Shown: positions 33,936 to 46,505 of the stretch, in pieces
Numbering within the stretch: the first letter of the stretch is position 1
Layout: each line of letters starts with the position of its first letter
DNA from: Lantana camara
Taxonomy: Eukaryota > Streptophyta > Magnoliopsida > Lamiales > Verbenaceae
NCBI GenBank assembly: GCA_037501455.1
Contig: CM074864.1
Span: forward strand, 31,088,001-31,152,000
Reading direction: 5' to 3'
Length of the DNA: 64,000 bases
Position numbers and translations under genes: made by a program
Notes under the pieces: model-generated
Databases searched by the model: none
Seen by the model: only the letters and a program-made list of their open reading frames with translations
Told to the model about the DNA's origin: nothing

Positions 33936-35049
33936 AAGTTCAGCTTGAGGCTTTATTGGAAGTTGGGTACATTCGGCCGAGTTCTTCGCCGTGGGGAGCA
34001 CCAGTGTTGTTTGTCAAGAAAAAGGACGGGACTTTAAGAATGTGCATCGATTACAGGGAGTTAAACAGGATGACTATTAAGAACAAGTATCCCCTCCCAC
34101 ATATCGAGGAGTTGTTCGATATACTCCAGGGTTCCAAGGTGTATTCGAAATTGGATTTAAGACAGGGATACTATCAGCTGCGAATCCGAGCAGAGGATAT
34201 TCCAAAGACAGGATTCAATACTCGGTACGGGCATTATGAGTTCGTGGTTATGCCTTTTGGATTAACTAACGCCCCTGCAGCTTTTATGGATATGATGCAC
34301 CGGATATTCAGGCCTTTCCTTGACAAGTTTGTGGTAATTTTCATCGATGATATTCTGGTTTTCTCGAAATCACCCGAGGAGCATGCGAGACACCTCAGAC
34401 TCGTTCTTCAGACACTAAAAGAGCATCAGTTATTTGCTAAGTTCAGTAAGTGTGAATTTTGGATCGATCGGGTTTCATTCTTGGGGCATGTGATTTCAGG
34501 AAAAGGGTTAGAAGTCGATCCCTCGAAAATTGAGGCCGTGCTTAAGTGGGAAAAACCAAAGAACGCCTCAGAGATTAGAAGTTTCTTGGGATTGGCCGGT
34601 TATTACAGGAGGTTTGTTCAGGACTTCTCCAAGATTGCGGCACCGTTAACCCGGTTAACAAAGAAGGATGTTAAATTTGTCTGGGATGAGAAGTGTGATC
34701 AAAGTTTCAACTTCTTGAAAGAAAAGTTAGTCTCAGCTCCGGTATTAACTCTTCCCGAGGGTTCAGAAGAGTATGCAGTGTATACAGATGCTTCTAAAGA
34801 AGGCTTAGGTTGTGTCTTGACTCAGAAAGGAAAGGTGATCGCCTATGCTTCTCGGAAGCTAAAGGAATATGAAAGGAATTATCCAACACACGACCTAGAG
34901 CTGGCAGCCGTGATCTTTGCGCTCGGGAAATGGAGACATTATCTTTACGGGACTTCCTTTGAGATTTTTACCGACCATAAGAGCCTCCAGTATTTATTCA
35001 CACAGAAGGATTTAAATATGAGGCAACGGCGTTGGATGGAAAAGTTGGA
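33929..35049 (+). pseudogene. pol: E6 reverse transcriptase and RNase H N-terminus
   Basis: Open in a new frame after the deletion near 33928. From the methionine at 33956, residues 12-130 hold the RT blocks [39 protein letters not shown], and the catalytic FIDD at 129-132. [11 protein letters not shown] follows at about 200. RNase H begins with YTDAS (246-250) and includes ELAAV and [10 protein letters not shown] near 308. The frame runs into E7 at 35050; the last 12 codons before its stop at 35089 are E7 sequence. Removing E7 and one TTGGA leaves the frame open across the junction. Confidence 0.95.
35045..35049. other. Target site duplication of E7 (left copy)
   Basis: TTGGA here and at 44836-44840 flank E7 exactly. 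Confidence 0.98.
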
Positions 35050-35818
35050 TGTAACATCCCGATCGTTCGGATTTCCAGGTACGCCGTAACGAGAGAGTTT
35101 TATACGTTTTAAATTATTTAATTACGTATTTGAATGTTATTTTAATGCTTTTATGATTATTGGAATTTATATGAAATTAATTGTTTATATTCATGAACTT
35201 TGAATTTTAAACGTTTAAGTTTTGTATGCTCGTAATTTGCTCGTTATGTGCCGGAATTCAATTCCGATTTTTGTGAAATTTCGATATGCGTGATATATGT
35301 GAGTTATGAGTATGTTTGTATGCTCGTTTTATGTTTTCGGGTTCGTTTGACGAGGTTTTAAACCTTAAGTATTTGACGAGGGACATAAGGGCCTAACTAG
35401 TTTTAGCGCGCCTCTTGTTCCGGAGGCCATAACTTGAGCTAGGGAATTCGGATTCGAATTCCGGAAGATGCGTTGGACTCGTAACGAAGAGATGAAACCA
35501 AGGAACATGATTTGATATTTTTCTAAGCCCATTTGAACCTCTGTTTTTTTGCCCGAAACGAACAGCTTGTGCTAAAACCACCATCTTTGACTAGTCTTGT
35601 ACTTGTGGGCCCATTTTAACCATGCTTAAGCTTTAACCCTTGGTTTATTTGATCTTTAATCACTCCTCTCTCTTCCCTACCTCCCCATTTCGGACCAAAC
35701 ACCTAAGAGAGGAGGAAAAGCTGCTGATCGATGGAGAAAAGAAGAAGAAGAAAGAAGCCTCTCCCATGTCTTGTGATTTTTGAAGCCAATCTTCTCCATA
35801 CTTCTTCATATCTTAAAG

Positions 35819-38758
35819 GTAAGTATATTTGTGTATTCTCCTCTCTTATATGCTTCATTTGATCCTTGAAATTCCTTAAATGCATCAGATTTAATAAGGA
35901 TTTGGGGACTTGCATGAATAGTTAGGGTTAGAGGTCATTTGTTGCTTCCTTGCCTTAGCTTGAATTTGTGGCTGATTTGAGGTTTCTTTGGTGATTATAT
36001 GAACTCCTTTGCTTCCATTCTTGATTCTTACTTCATGTTAGATGTGTTAGGGTTGTTTTCTCTTTGATAACATGATTGAAACCTTGAGTTTTTGGCCATG
36101 AAAATGGAATTTCCGAACTGCTGCAGTATGCTCATTTTTACCCAGCTGCTGTCACGTTTTTGAGACCAAATGATGGAATTTTTGCCTCCAATTTCGTGTG
36201 TTAATGCTTGGTTATGTGTTACACATGTTGCTTTATGAATATGCTCAGTTTTGCCTTGAAAACCTTGGTTTATATGATGAGTTTTGAGCTTAAAAACTGC
36301 TGCAAAAATCTGCTCGCCCGTATGAACTGCTGTCAGGATTTTTGGTTCGGTTTGATGATCTCTTGTGCTTATTTTCGTGTGAAATTGCATGGACATGAAG
36401 TATATGAGTTGTTATACATGTTACCTAAGTTTCCTTAAGCTTTTATGCCCCTTTTCAGCTGTATATATATGAGTTAGAATATGACCTGTTTTCATGCCTT
36501 TCTTGCATCAGTTTTGTGTGGCTGTTTTGGGGTGCTAAAGCTGATCATATGAACTTATTATGCTCCATTTTGGATACTTAACTGATAGTACATGATGTTT
36601 GGATGATTTTCTCTTAAGATCCTTTGATGAAATTATGAGTTCTTGAGCCCCAAACCTAGGTTAGAAATCTGCTCCCCTGTTTTGGAACTGCTGTGTGAAT
36701 TTGTGCTTTGTTGCTTGAGTTAATGACATCCAATTCGTGTGAATTTGCATGGAGATGTGGTATACTAATTGCTTTACATGTTAGCCCTGCTCTTGCAAGT
36801 TTTTAGATCCATTTTCAGCTCCTAAACCGCAACATGAAGCCTGTTTGTATGCTATGTGCGAACCGAACTGCTGCTGTGGCATTTTTGCGATTAGTTGGTG
36901 GTTCTAATGTGCTCCAATTCGTGTCAATTTGCATATACATGGAGTATATTAGTTGCTTAACATGTTAGCATTCTTTCCCCAAATTTTTAACTCCAAACTC
37001 AGCCCCTAAGTTGGTGATCATGGCATGAATGCATGGTATGCTCTTCTTTGTTCGATTTTCGTTGCTTTTATTTGCTTTCTCTTGTCCCGTTTGTGGCCTA
37101 TATGCAATGTTAGCTTAATGAATTATGTGTTAACTTATGTATTATGAATTTATAACTTGATTTATGTGCTCGTTTTGAATGATGGCTTCATATGTGAAGT
37201 ATGCTCCTTTAACGTGCGTTTATGACCTTCTGCCTCGTTTATATGTCTTGCATGATCAATCGTTGCTCTTTATATGATATGAACGCTTTGATAACATGTT
37301 GTATGATATGATATGTGTGTTATATGGAACTTGTGAATTTGTTTAGTATGATTTATGAGATTTACGATTTAATATGAACTCGTATGCATTATTGGTTAAT
37401 TTATTAAGCTTCATAAGCATCACTCGCATTCATATACATTTGCCGAGCGTCAATATGGTTCATTTTGAGTCTAAGTTTTCCTCTTGCACTTTGCTTTGAT
37501 CTTAGGTTCGTTCCGATGTGAGGAAGTGGTTCGTTTGACTTCTTTTGGTCCGTTTTGTCCGGTTTGGTCGACAAGGTGAGGTTTTAGGATTTTTGTTTTA
37601 GTTAAAGCGACCTACAACCCTATATGCTCGTTTTCAAGACCGCATGCGAATATATACTATATGTATATTAAATATGTGTCTTACGATATGCTATGAATTT
37701 TGTTAATTCGATTTGATATGAATCCTTCTGAAATTATACGTATGGGCGTATATAAGCTTAAAATGGTTTTGCAACGAGGCTATGCTCCAAACCGTGTATC
37801 ATCAAGCAAACTATGGATTTCCCTCAGCATATTGTGAATTAGGAAGACACGGAGAGGTATGTGTATAGCATATGCCGAGTTGCACGGTAAGGTATGCTTC
37901 TTTTGGTATGTTTCTTAAGTATGAATCTTATGTTTCTAGGTTTCGCGAGTTAGGTATGTTTCTTATGAATCCTTATGAATCCTATGAATCCTTGGGCCCT
38001 GGAGGCGTGGGTAAGGACGCCCGGTGCGGTGTTGGGCCGCCGGGTTAAGCCTGTGCACGTGCTCCTTTGAAGTACCTACGCGCGACTCTGAGGGAGATGG
38101 AGAAGGCGTGGTGCTTTGAGCCTTCGGCTGAGGCCGGAGAAGGTACGTTGTGGGTTCGCAACCCCACGTATATTGAGTTGCACGATGTGGGCCCGTAACC
38201 CGCGTGCAGACTTTCGGAGAAAGGTTGGAATACGGGAATATGAATCTATGAATTTATGAATCCTATGAATTTTATGACTTTATGCTTCCTTATGAATCTT
38301 TTGAGTTTTTGTTTAAGGAGTAAGGTTGGAAACCCGTACTCGCCGGGTATTTGAATTCTTTTGTTATGTTGATTATGAAACGGGATAGGAGAGTTTGTTT
38401 TCAATATGAGATTTCCACGCTGAGTTATGAATCATTATGAATATAAGGATCTTTATGAGTTTCTAATTATGAATCTTATGAGTTTCTAAATATGAATCCC
38501 TATGAGTTTTAATATGAATCCATATGCGTCTCTGAATCTATGAATCCTTACGAGTTTTCAAACTTAAGAAGATATGAATATATGTATAAATATGAGCTCT
38601 TTTTGGAAAATGGTTTTGGTATGCAAAACCCTACTCCCGGTTCATAATCTTTCTTTTGATATGTGCTCTGCTCCTTATTATGTATAGTGTGTGTGAGTTC
38701 AGCCCCCTCACTCAGTCAGTGGACTGACCCTCGCCCCACCTATGTTTTCAGTCTGCAG
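35819..38758 (+). other. Predicted two introns in E7 LTR
   Basis: Donor AAAG/GTAAGTAT (GT at 35819, near-perfect consensus), acceptor TTGATCTTAG ending 37505, middle exon 37506-37575 (70 nt), donor CAAG/GTGAGG (GT at 37576), acceptor GTCTGCAG ending 38758. Repeated in the 3' LTR 5631 bp downstream. Motif-based. Confidence 0.5.
37960..38580 (+). repeat. TATGAATC-rich degenerate repeats in E7 LTR
   Basis: Many copies of TATGAATCC, TATGAGTTTCTAA and similar words, clustered at 37960-38000 and 38230-38580. Copied in the 3' LTR. Looks like slippage-grown sequence. Confidence 0.7.
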
Positions 38759-39211
38759 GTCCAGGTTCTTGGAGTTCGAGCTAGGCGGCTTTGTGTCTTG
38801 TCTGTTAAGTTCGTGTCTTTTGAGCCTGTATCTATTTGATTAAGTCGAGAATCTCTGGTCTGCATCCGTTTGTAATTATGTATATAGCATGTTCTGTACA
38901 GCATTATGTTTATGCTTTGATTATATGAATTTTCGGGACAGGTTAGGACAGGGCTTGGATTAGTTGAACCCGTTTCTGTATTTTGTTGATTAAAGTTTTT
39001 GTTAGTTCGTATTTCGCATCGCTTCCGCATTCGGGTTTTTTTGCATATTTGGCTTGTACAGGGTTTAGAAACCGCCTAGCTTAGGTTGGATTTTTCGTTT
39101 GTCACCCGTTCGCTGTGACTTGGTGCGTGTGCGGACGTTCCATTTCGTATCACGTGTCGGGTCATAGTGCGGGGGTGTGGTGCCCCATCGCTTGGGGTGC
39201 TACATCTTAAG

Positions 39212-39239
39212 TGGTATCAGAGCCCCAGGTTGCAAAACC
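39212..39239 (+). other. E7 primer binding site and adjacent hairpin
   Basis: TGGTATCAGAGC at 39212-39223 (tRNA-iMet), then GGTT-GCAA-AACC at 39228-39239. Confidence 0.92.
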
Positions 39240-39873
39240 GGAGCTCTCGTGTCGTGTTGGGTTTGTCTAGGTCGTTCGGCTTAGGATTTCGTGTTTGTTG
39301 GCATTCACTACATCATTTATGTGACTCACTTGATATTATTTGTATTAATAGTTCACATGAACATGCACTAAAACCCCGCATGCATCGATATCTCTTGGTA
39401 TTGTATTTTATTTCAGGATATTCCCTCGACATCGACAAGTATTACCGGGGAAAAGAACAAGAGAGACGGGTATATTCGGGCTAGGAGGAGCTTAGAGATT
39501 TTGACCTTTGGAAGCGATTTGAAATGAGGAAATTCAAGAATCTCACGAAGCCACCAATATCAAATAAGGAAAGATTTCAATACCAGATGTGGTGGGATGA
39601 CTCAATTATGGAGGAATCGAAGGCAGGATGAAAGTTAATCGAAGAACAAGAATTTAAGATCATCACAGAAATGCCATGACTCTAAGACCCCGGTTCAAGC
39701 ACAAGATGACGCCACACTCAACACAACTCCTATGGTGAACGGTACATAAGGCATTCATGGCATCCCATTTCATAAATATTTTAATATTCGGGGAAACCCA
39801 TGTGTCTATTGTCTTATTCCTTGCTCTTCGGTGATCCCTGATTACATTTGCTATGCAATTGCTTTCCTTCTTG

Positions 39874-40045
39874 TTCTTGCTTGTTGTGTGTTTCCTTCCC
39901 TTCTCAGTTTTGCTCGTTGTGTGTTTCTTTTCCTCTTTAATTCTTGTTTGGAGTGTGCTTCATTTTCTCCTTAGCTTTGCTTGTTGCGTACTTCTTTCCC
40001 TCCTTAGTTCCTGCTTGTTGTGTGCTTTATTTATTTTCCTTTTGT
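39874..40045 (+). repeat. Pyrimidine-rich minisatellite in E7 internal region
   Basis: About five imperfect units of 33-35 bp, each with GCTTGTTGTGTG or a near variant followed by TTTCTTTCCCTCCTTAG-like sequence. Confidence 0.75.
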
Positions 40046-40644
40046 GTTATTACTTTCTTGTGGTGAGAGCTTGTGGGGTGTTGCTTTTAGGAGGTCCGTC
40101 AGGGACTCAACGATATTTTCGGGTGTTAGACAGAAGGCTACCTGTTGATATTCCTCTTAGAAGAACCGAGTATTTCCTCAGAGTAAGAGGTACGGTTTTG
40201 AATGGGAAGAGGCGGTTGAAGAGAGTTACCTTCGGTATCGATTTTTGCCTAACCGGAGGTACAAAAGGCTACCTTGTTTCCAACCGAGGTATAAAGGAAG
40301 GCCTCTGTTGTGTGTTGCTTGTAGAAGAACGGTAGCCTACGCCTTAAGGAGTGCAAGTTCACAAGTTTATCCCACTCAGGGTTGAAGTTGATCAGAGTTT
40401 TAGGAAACCGGTTGTTATGGCATAAGAAAGACGTTATGGACTTTGTGTAGTAATGTCTATGTGCCATAGGTTGAGAATTCTCCAACCACTCCCGAATTTT
40501 TTTTGGGATGTGGGGGCAAACGACTAGGACTTTGTGTCCGGTTCGCCATTTAAGGAGATAGTGTCTTGAGAAGTATAGGATTAGAGTGGCGCAGCGGAAG
40601 TGTGGAGTTGTGCTTGTCTTCGGAGCCGTTCAAGATTCTCCTTA

Positions 40645-40680
40645 GGACCTGAGGACAGGTCCTTTTGAAGGAGGGGAGTT
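40645..40680 (+). other. E7 pre-PPT hairpin and polypurine tract
   Basis: GGACCTGAGGACAGGTCC at 40645-40662 (7-bp stem, AGGA loop), followed by GAAGGAGGGGAG and the 3' LTR at 40681. Same hairpin as E2. Confidence 0.9.
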
Positions 40681-43600
40681 TGTAACATCCCGATCGTTCG
40701 GATTTCCAGGTACGCCGTAACGAGAGAGTTTTATACGTTTTAAATTATTTAATTACGTATTTGAATGTTATTTTAATGCTTTTATGATTATTGGAATTTA
40801 TATGAAATTAATTGTTTATATTCATGAACTTTGAATTTTAAACGTTTAAGTTTTGTATGCTCGTAATTTGCTCGTTATGTGCCGGAATTCAATTCCGATT
40901 TTTGTGAAATTTCGATATGCGTGATATATGTGAGTTATGAGTATGTTTGTATGCTCGTTTTATGTTTTCGGGTTCGTTTGACGAGGTTTTAAACCTTAAG
41001 TATTTGACGAGGGACATAAGGGCCTAACTAGTTTTAGCGCGCCTCTTGTTCCGGAGGCCATAACTTGAGCTAGGGAATTCGGATTCGAATTCCGGAAGAT
41101 GCGTTGGACTCGTAACGAAGAGATGAAACCAAGGAACATGATTTGATATTTTTCTAAGCCCATTTGAACCTCCGTTTTTTTGCCCGAAACGAACAGCTTG
41201 TGCTAAAGCCACCATCTTTGACTAGTCTTGTACTTGTGGGCCCATTTTAACCATGCTTAAGCTTTAACCCTTGGTTTATTTGATCTTTAATCACTCCTCT
41301 CTCTTCCCTACCTCCCCATTTCGGACCAAACACCTAAGAGAGGAGGAAAAGCTGCTGATCGATGGAGAAAAGAAGAAGAAGAAAGAAGCCTCTCCCATGT
41401 CTTGTGATTTTTGAAGCCAATCTTCTCCATACTTCTTCATATCTTAAAGGTAAGTATATTTGTGTATTCTCCTCTCTTATATGCTTCATTTGATCCTTGA
41501 AATTCCTTAAATGCATCAGATTTAATAAGGATTTGGGGACTTGCATGAATAGTTAGGGTTAGAGGTCATTTGTTGCTTCCTTGCCTTAGCTTGAATTTGT
41601 GGCTGATTTGAGGTTTCTTTGGTGATTATATGAACTCCTTTGCTTCCATTCTTGATTCTTACTTCATGTTAGATGTGTTAGGGTTGTTTTCTCTTTGATA
41701 ACATGATTGAAACCTTGAGTTTTTGGCCATGAAAATGGAATTTCCGAACTGCTGCAGTCTGCTCATTTTTACCCAGCTGCTGTCACGTTTTTGAGACCAA
41801 ATGATGGAATTTTTGCCTCCAATTTCGTGTGTTAATGCTTGGTTATGTGTTACACATGTTGCTTTATGAATATGCTCAGTTTTGCCTTGAAAACCTTGGT
41901 TTATATGATGAGTTTTGAGCTTAAAAACTGCTGCAAAAATCTGCTCGCCCGTATGAACTGCTGTCAGGATTTTTGGTTCGGTTTGATGATCTCTTGTGCT
42001 TATTTTCGTGTGAAATTGCATGGACATGAAGTATATGAGTTGTTATACATGTTACCTAAGTTTCCTTAAGCTTTTATGCCCCTTTTCAGCTGTATATATA
42101 TGAGTTAGAATATGACCTGTTTTCATGCCTTTCTTGCATCAGTTTTGTGTGGCTGTTTTGGGGTGCTAAAGCTGATCATATGAACTTATTATGCTCCATT
42201 TTGGATACTTAACTGATAGTACATGATGTTTGGATGATTTTCTCTTAAGATCCTTTGATGAAATTATGAGTTCTTGAGCCCCAAACCTAGGTTAGAAATC
42301 TGCTCCCCTGTTTTGGAACTGCTGTGTGAATTTGTGCTTTGTTGCTTGAGTTAATGACATCCAATTCGTGTGAATTTGCATGGAGATGTGGTATACTAAT
42401 TGCTTTACATGTTAGCCCTGCTCTTGCAAGTTTTTAGATCCATTTTCAGCTCCTAAACCGCAACATGAAGCCTGTTTGTATGCTATGTGCGAACCGAACT
42501 GCTGCTGTGGCATTTTTGCGATTAGTTGGTGGTTCTAATGTGCTCCAATTCGTGTCAATTTGCATATACATGGAGTATATTAGTTGCTTAACATGTTAGC
42601 ATTCTTTCCCCAAATTTTTAACTCCAAACTCAGCCCCTAAGTTGGTGATCATGGCATGAATGCATGGTATGCTCTTCTTTGTTCGATTTTCGTTGCTTTT
42701 ATTTGCTTTCTCTTGTCCCGTTTGTGGCCTATATGCAATGTTAGCTTAATGAATTATGTGTTAACTTATGTATTATGAATTTATAACTTGATTTATGTGC
42801 TCGTTTTGAATTATGGCTTCATATGTGAAGTATGCTCCTTTAACGTGCGTTTATGACCTTCTGCCTCGTTTATATGTCTTGCATGATCAATCGTTGCTCT
42901 TTATATGATATGAACGCTTTGATAACATGTTGTATGATATGATATGTGTGTTATATGGAACTTGTGAATTTGTTTAGTATGATTTATGAGATTTACGATT
43001 TAATATGAACTCGTATGCATTATTGGTTAATTTATTAAGCTTCATAAGCATCACTCGCATTCATATACATTTGCCGAGCGTCAATATGGTTCATTTTGAG
43101 TCTAAGTTTTCCTCTTGCACTTTGCTTTGATCTTAGGTTCGTTCCGATGTGAGGAAGTGGTTCGTTTGACTTCTTTTGGTCCGTTTTGTCCGGTTTGGTC
43201 GACAAGGTGAGGTTTTAGGATTTTTGTTTTAGTTAAAGCGACCTACAACCCTATATGCTCGTTTTCAAGCCCGCATGCGAATATATACTATATGTATATT
43301 AAATATGTGTCTTACGATATGCTATGAATTTTGTTAATTCGATTTGATATGAATCCTTCTGAAATTATACGTATGGGCGTATATAAGCTTAAAATGGTTT
43401 TGCAACGAGGCTATGCTCCAAACCGTGTATCATCAAGCAAACTATGGATTTCCCTCAGCATATTGTGAATTAGGAAGACACGGAGAGGTATGTGTATAGC
43501 ATATGCCGAGTTGCACGGTAAGGTATGCTTCTTTTGGTATGTTTCTTAAGTATGAATCTTATGTTTCTAGGTTTCGCGAGTTAGGTATGTTTCTTATGAA

Positions 43601-44835
43601 TCCTTATGAATCCTATGAATCCTTGGGCCCTGGAGGCGTGGGTAAGGACGCCCGGTGCGGTGTTGGGCCGCCGGGTTAAGCCTGTGCACGTGCTCCTTTG
43701 AAGTACCTACGCGCGACTCTGAGGGAGATGGAGAAGGCGTGGTGCTTTGAGCCTTCGGCTGAGGCCGGAGAAGGTACGTTGTGGGTTCGCAACCCCACGT
43801 ATATTGAGTTGCACGATGTGGGCCCGTAACCCGCGTGCAGACTTTCGGAGAAAGGTTGGAATACGGGAATATGAATCTATGAATTTATGAATCCTATGAA
43901 TTTTATGACTTTATGCTTCCTTATGAATCTTTTGAGTTTTTGTTTAAGGAGTAAGGTTGGAAACCCGTACTCGCCGGGTATTTGAATTCTTTTGTTATGT
44001 TGATTATGAAACGGGATAGGAGAGTTTGTTTTCAATATGAGATTTCCACGCTGAGTTATGAATCATTATGAATATAAGGATCTTTATGAGTTTCTAATTA
44101 TGAATCTTATGAGTTTCTAAATATGAATCCCTATGAGTTTTAATATGAATCCATATGCGTCTCTGAATCTATGAATCCTTACGAGTTTTCAAACTTAAGA
44201 AGATATGAATATATGTATAAATATGAGCTCTTTTTGGAAAATGGTTTTGGTATGCAAAACCCTACTCCCGGTTCATAATCTTTCTTTTGATATGTGCTCT
44301 GCTCCTTATTATGTATAGTGTGTGTGAGTTCAGCCCCCTCACTCAGTCAGTGGACTGACCCTCGCCCCACCTATGTTTTCAGTCTGCAGGTCCAGGTTCT
44401 TGGAGTTCGAGCTAGGCGGCTTTGTGTCTTGTCTGTTAAGTTCGTGTCTTTTGAGCCTGTATCTATTTGATTAAGTCGAGAATCTCTGGTCTGCATCCGT
44501 TTGTAATTATGTATATAGCATGTTCTGTACAGCATTATGTTTATGCTTTGATTATATGAATTTTCGGGACAAGTTAGGACAGGGCTTGGATTAGTTGAAC
44601 CCGTTTCTGTATTTTGTTGATTAAAGTTTTTGTTAGTTCGTATTTCGCATCGCTTCCGCATTCGGGTTTTTTTGCATATTTGGCTTGTACAGGGTTTAGA
44701 AACCGCCTAGCTTAGGTTGGATTTTTCGTTTGTCACCCGTTCGCTGTGACTTGGTGCGTGTGCGGGCGTTCCATTTCGTATCACGTGTCGGGTCATAGTG
44801 CGGGGGTGTGGTGCCCCATCGCTTGGGGTGCTACA
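40681..44835 (+). repeat. E7 3' LTR (4155 bp)
   Basis: Same length as the 5' LTR. I saw seven substitutions and no indels in the aligned pair. Confidence 0.97.
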
Positions 44836-46467
44836 TTGGAAGATTATGATTGTACAATTAAGTACCATCCCGGGAAAGCCAATGTGGTCGCCGATACACT
44901 TAGCAGGAAGGCGAGTGTATCAAATCTGGAAATAAAGGAAAGTGAGGAAGTTGTCCCGATTGTGTTAAAGGCTCGGGTTTCTAATATTACAATTCAGCCG
45001 GAATTAAAGCAACAATTGTTTGAGGCTTAGAATAAGGATCCGGAAGTACAGAAGCTTGCAGGTAAAGCTAAGGATGACCCGGAGAGTCCGTTTGGGTTTG
45101 ATGAGACCGGGTTGCTTCGGTTTAAGAACAGAGTGGTAGTACCTGAAGAGTTGAGACGGGTCCTACTCGAAGAAGCTCACAAGTCAGCTTACTCGATCCA
45201 CCCAGGAGGAAATAAAATGTATAAGGATTTGAAACAATATTATTGGTGGAACGGGTTGAAGAGAGACGTGGCAGAGTACGTGAAACATTGCTTGACTTGT
45301 CAGAAAGTGAAAGCGGAGCACCAAAAACCCGCGGGACTTCTACAACCGTTACCTATTCCCGAGTGGAAGTGGGAACAAGTAACGATGGACTTTGTTTCCG
45401 GATTACCGAAGGTTAAAGGCGGGTTTGATGGAATTTGGGTGATCGTGGATAGATTTACAAAGTCTGCTCACTTTCTACCGGTCCGGATGTCTTATAAGAT
45501 CCCGAAGTTGGCCGAGATCTATAACAGAGAGATTATTCGACTTCATGGTATTCCGGTGAGCATAGTATCGGATCGAGACCCGAGGTTCACTTCTAAGTTG
45601 TGGCAAGAATTACAGGCTGTCTTGGGAACGAAGCTTAAGTTCAGTACAGCATTCCACCCGCAAACAGACGGCCAGACCGAAAGATTAATCAGGTATTTGG
45701 AAGATCTTCTCCGGGCTTGCGCGATGGATTTTCAGAACTCGTGGTCAGAACAGCTTCCCTTGATCGAGTTTGCTTATAATAACAGCTTTCAGGCTTCGAT
45801 TGGGATGGCTCCTTACGAGTTACTTTATGGAAGAAAGTGCCGATCTCCGTTGTTTTTCGACTTGGAAGAATGGAAGTGGTCAAAACAGGAAGGGGTAAAG
45901 AGAGGTGAAAGATTCGAAAGGCCTTCCAGAGTCGTTCAGGCTATGATCGAAAAGGTTCAAGTAATTCAACAACGGATGAAAGCCGCGCAGGATAGACAAA
46001 AGAGCTACGCCGATAAGCGCCGAAGGGATCTAGAATTCGAAGTGGGTGACCGGGTATTCTTGAAGGTGTCACCAAGGAAAGGTTTCACCCGGATCGGGAA
46101 AGGAGGAAAGCTTAATCCTCGCTACTTAGGTCCGTTCGAGATTCTGGAAAGAATAGGCGAGGTAGCCTATCGATTGGACCTACCACCGAGTCTTACGGGG
46201 ATTCACAATGTGTTTCATGTTTCGCAACTAAGAAAATATTACCCCGATGAGACTACAATCCTCCCCGTGGAAGAAGTTGAGCTGGAACCGAACTTGACAT
46301 TTGTTCAGAGGCCGGTTAAGATTATGGATCGGAAATTTCAAGAGTTGAGAAACCGGAGAATTCCCATGGTTAAGGTGTTGTGGAGAAGTGACAAGACCGA
46401 GGAAGCCACGTGGGAAACAGAGGATAAAATGAAACGGTTCCACCCGGAGTTGTTCGAACAAGACTAG
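44836..46467 (+). pseudogene. pol: E6 RNase H C-terminus, integrase and chromodomain
   Basis: Starts with the second TTGGA, then KYHPGKANVVADTLSRK closing RNase H. A TAG at 45028-45030 interrupts the same frame; a CAG to TAG change would explain it. Numbering from 45112: zinc-binding H23, H30, C60, C63; catalytic D93 (TMDF), D154 (SDRD) and E190 (QTE), giving 35 residues between the last two, the DD35E signature. GPF motif RYLGPFEI follows, then a C-terminal chromodomain-like segment (PVKIMDRKFQELRNRR, KVLWR, EEATWE). Integrase inserts the DNA copy; the chromodomain of this family recognises heterochromatin. Stop at 46465-46467. Confidence 0.95.
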
Positions 46468-46505
46468 AGAATCTGGGGACCAGATTCTTCTAAGGGGGGG
46501 AGAGT
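46468..46505 (+). other. E6 pre-PPT hairpin and polypurine tract
   Basis: Directly after the pol stop codon, AGAATCTGG-GGA-CCAGATTCT (46468-46488) forms a 9-bp stem. Then AAGGGGGGGAGAG and the 3' LTR at 46506. Confidence 0.92.

Larger units (their letters stand above)
35050..39204 (+). repeat. E7 5' LTR (4155 bp)
   Basis: TGTAACATCCCG to GGGTGCTACA. Holds a consensus splice donor near 35819, repeated CTGCTG..TTTTG phrases (36110-36900), TATGAATC-rich repeats (about 37960-38580), the CAGTC hairpin (38713-38726) and the TTTGTCACCCGTTCGC block. Confidence 0.97.
39205..40680 (+). other. E7 internal region, non-coding
   Basis: 1476 bp. The longest frame (39853-40335, 160 codons) covers a pyrimidine-rich minisatellite and has no retroelement motif. 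Contains the primer site, the GGTGAACGGTA block (39732-39764), a minisatellite, short inverted repeats around 40130-40330, and the pre-PPT hairpin. The first and last parts resemble E2. Confidence 0.85.
35050..44835 (+). mobile_element. E7: LARD-type retrotransposon nested in E6
   Basis: 9786 bp: two 4155-bp LTRs around a 1476-bp non-coding internal region, with tRNA-iMet primer site and polypurine tract, flanked by TTGGA. I counted seven differences between the LTRs by eye (about 99.8% identity). With a commonly used plant rate of 1.3e-8 per site per year this would be under 0.1 million years; the rate is an assumption. It encodes no recognisable protein, so it moved with proteins supplied in trans. 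Confidence 0.97.

Noticed and set aside
39853..40335. 160-codon open frame in the E7 internal region
   Set aside because: Its first half is a pyrimidine-rich minisatellite translated as Leu/Phe/Val, and the rest has no retroelement or known protein motif. I treat it as chance.
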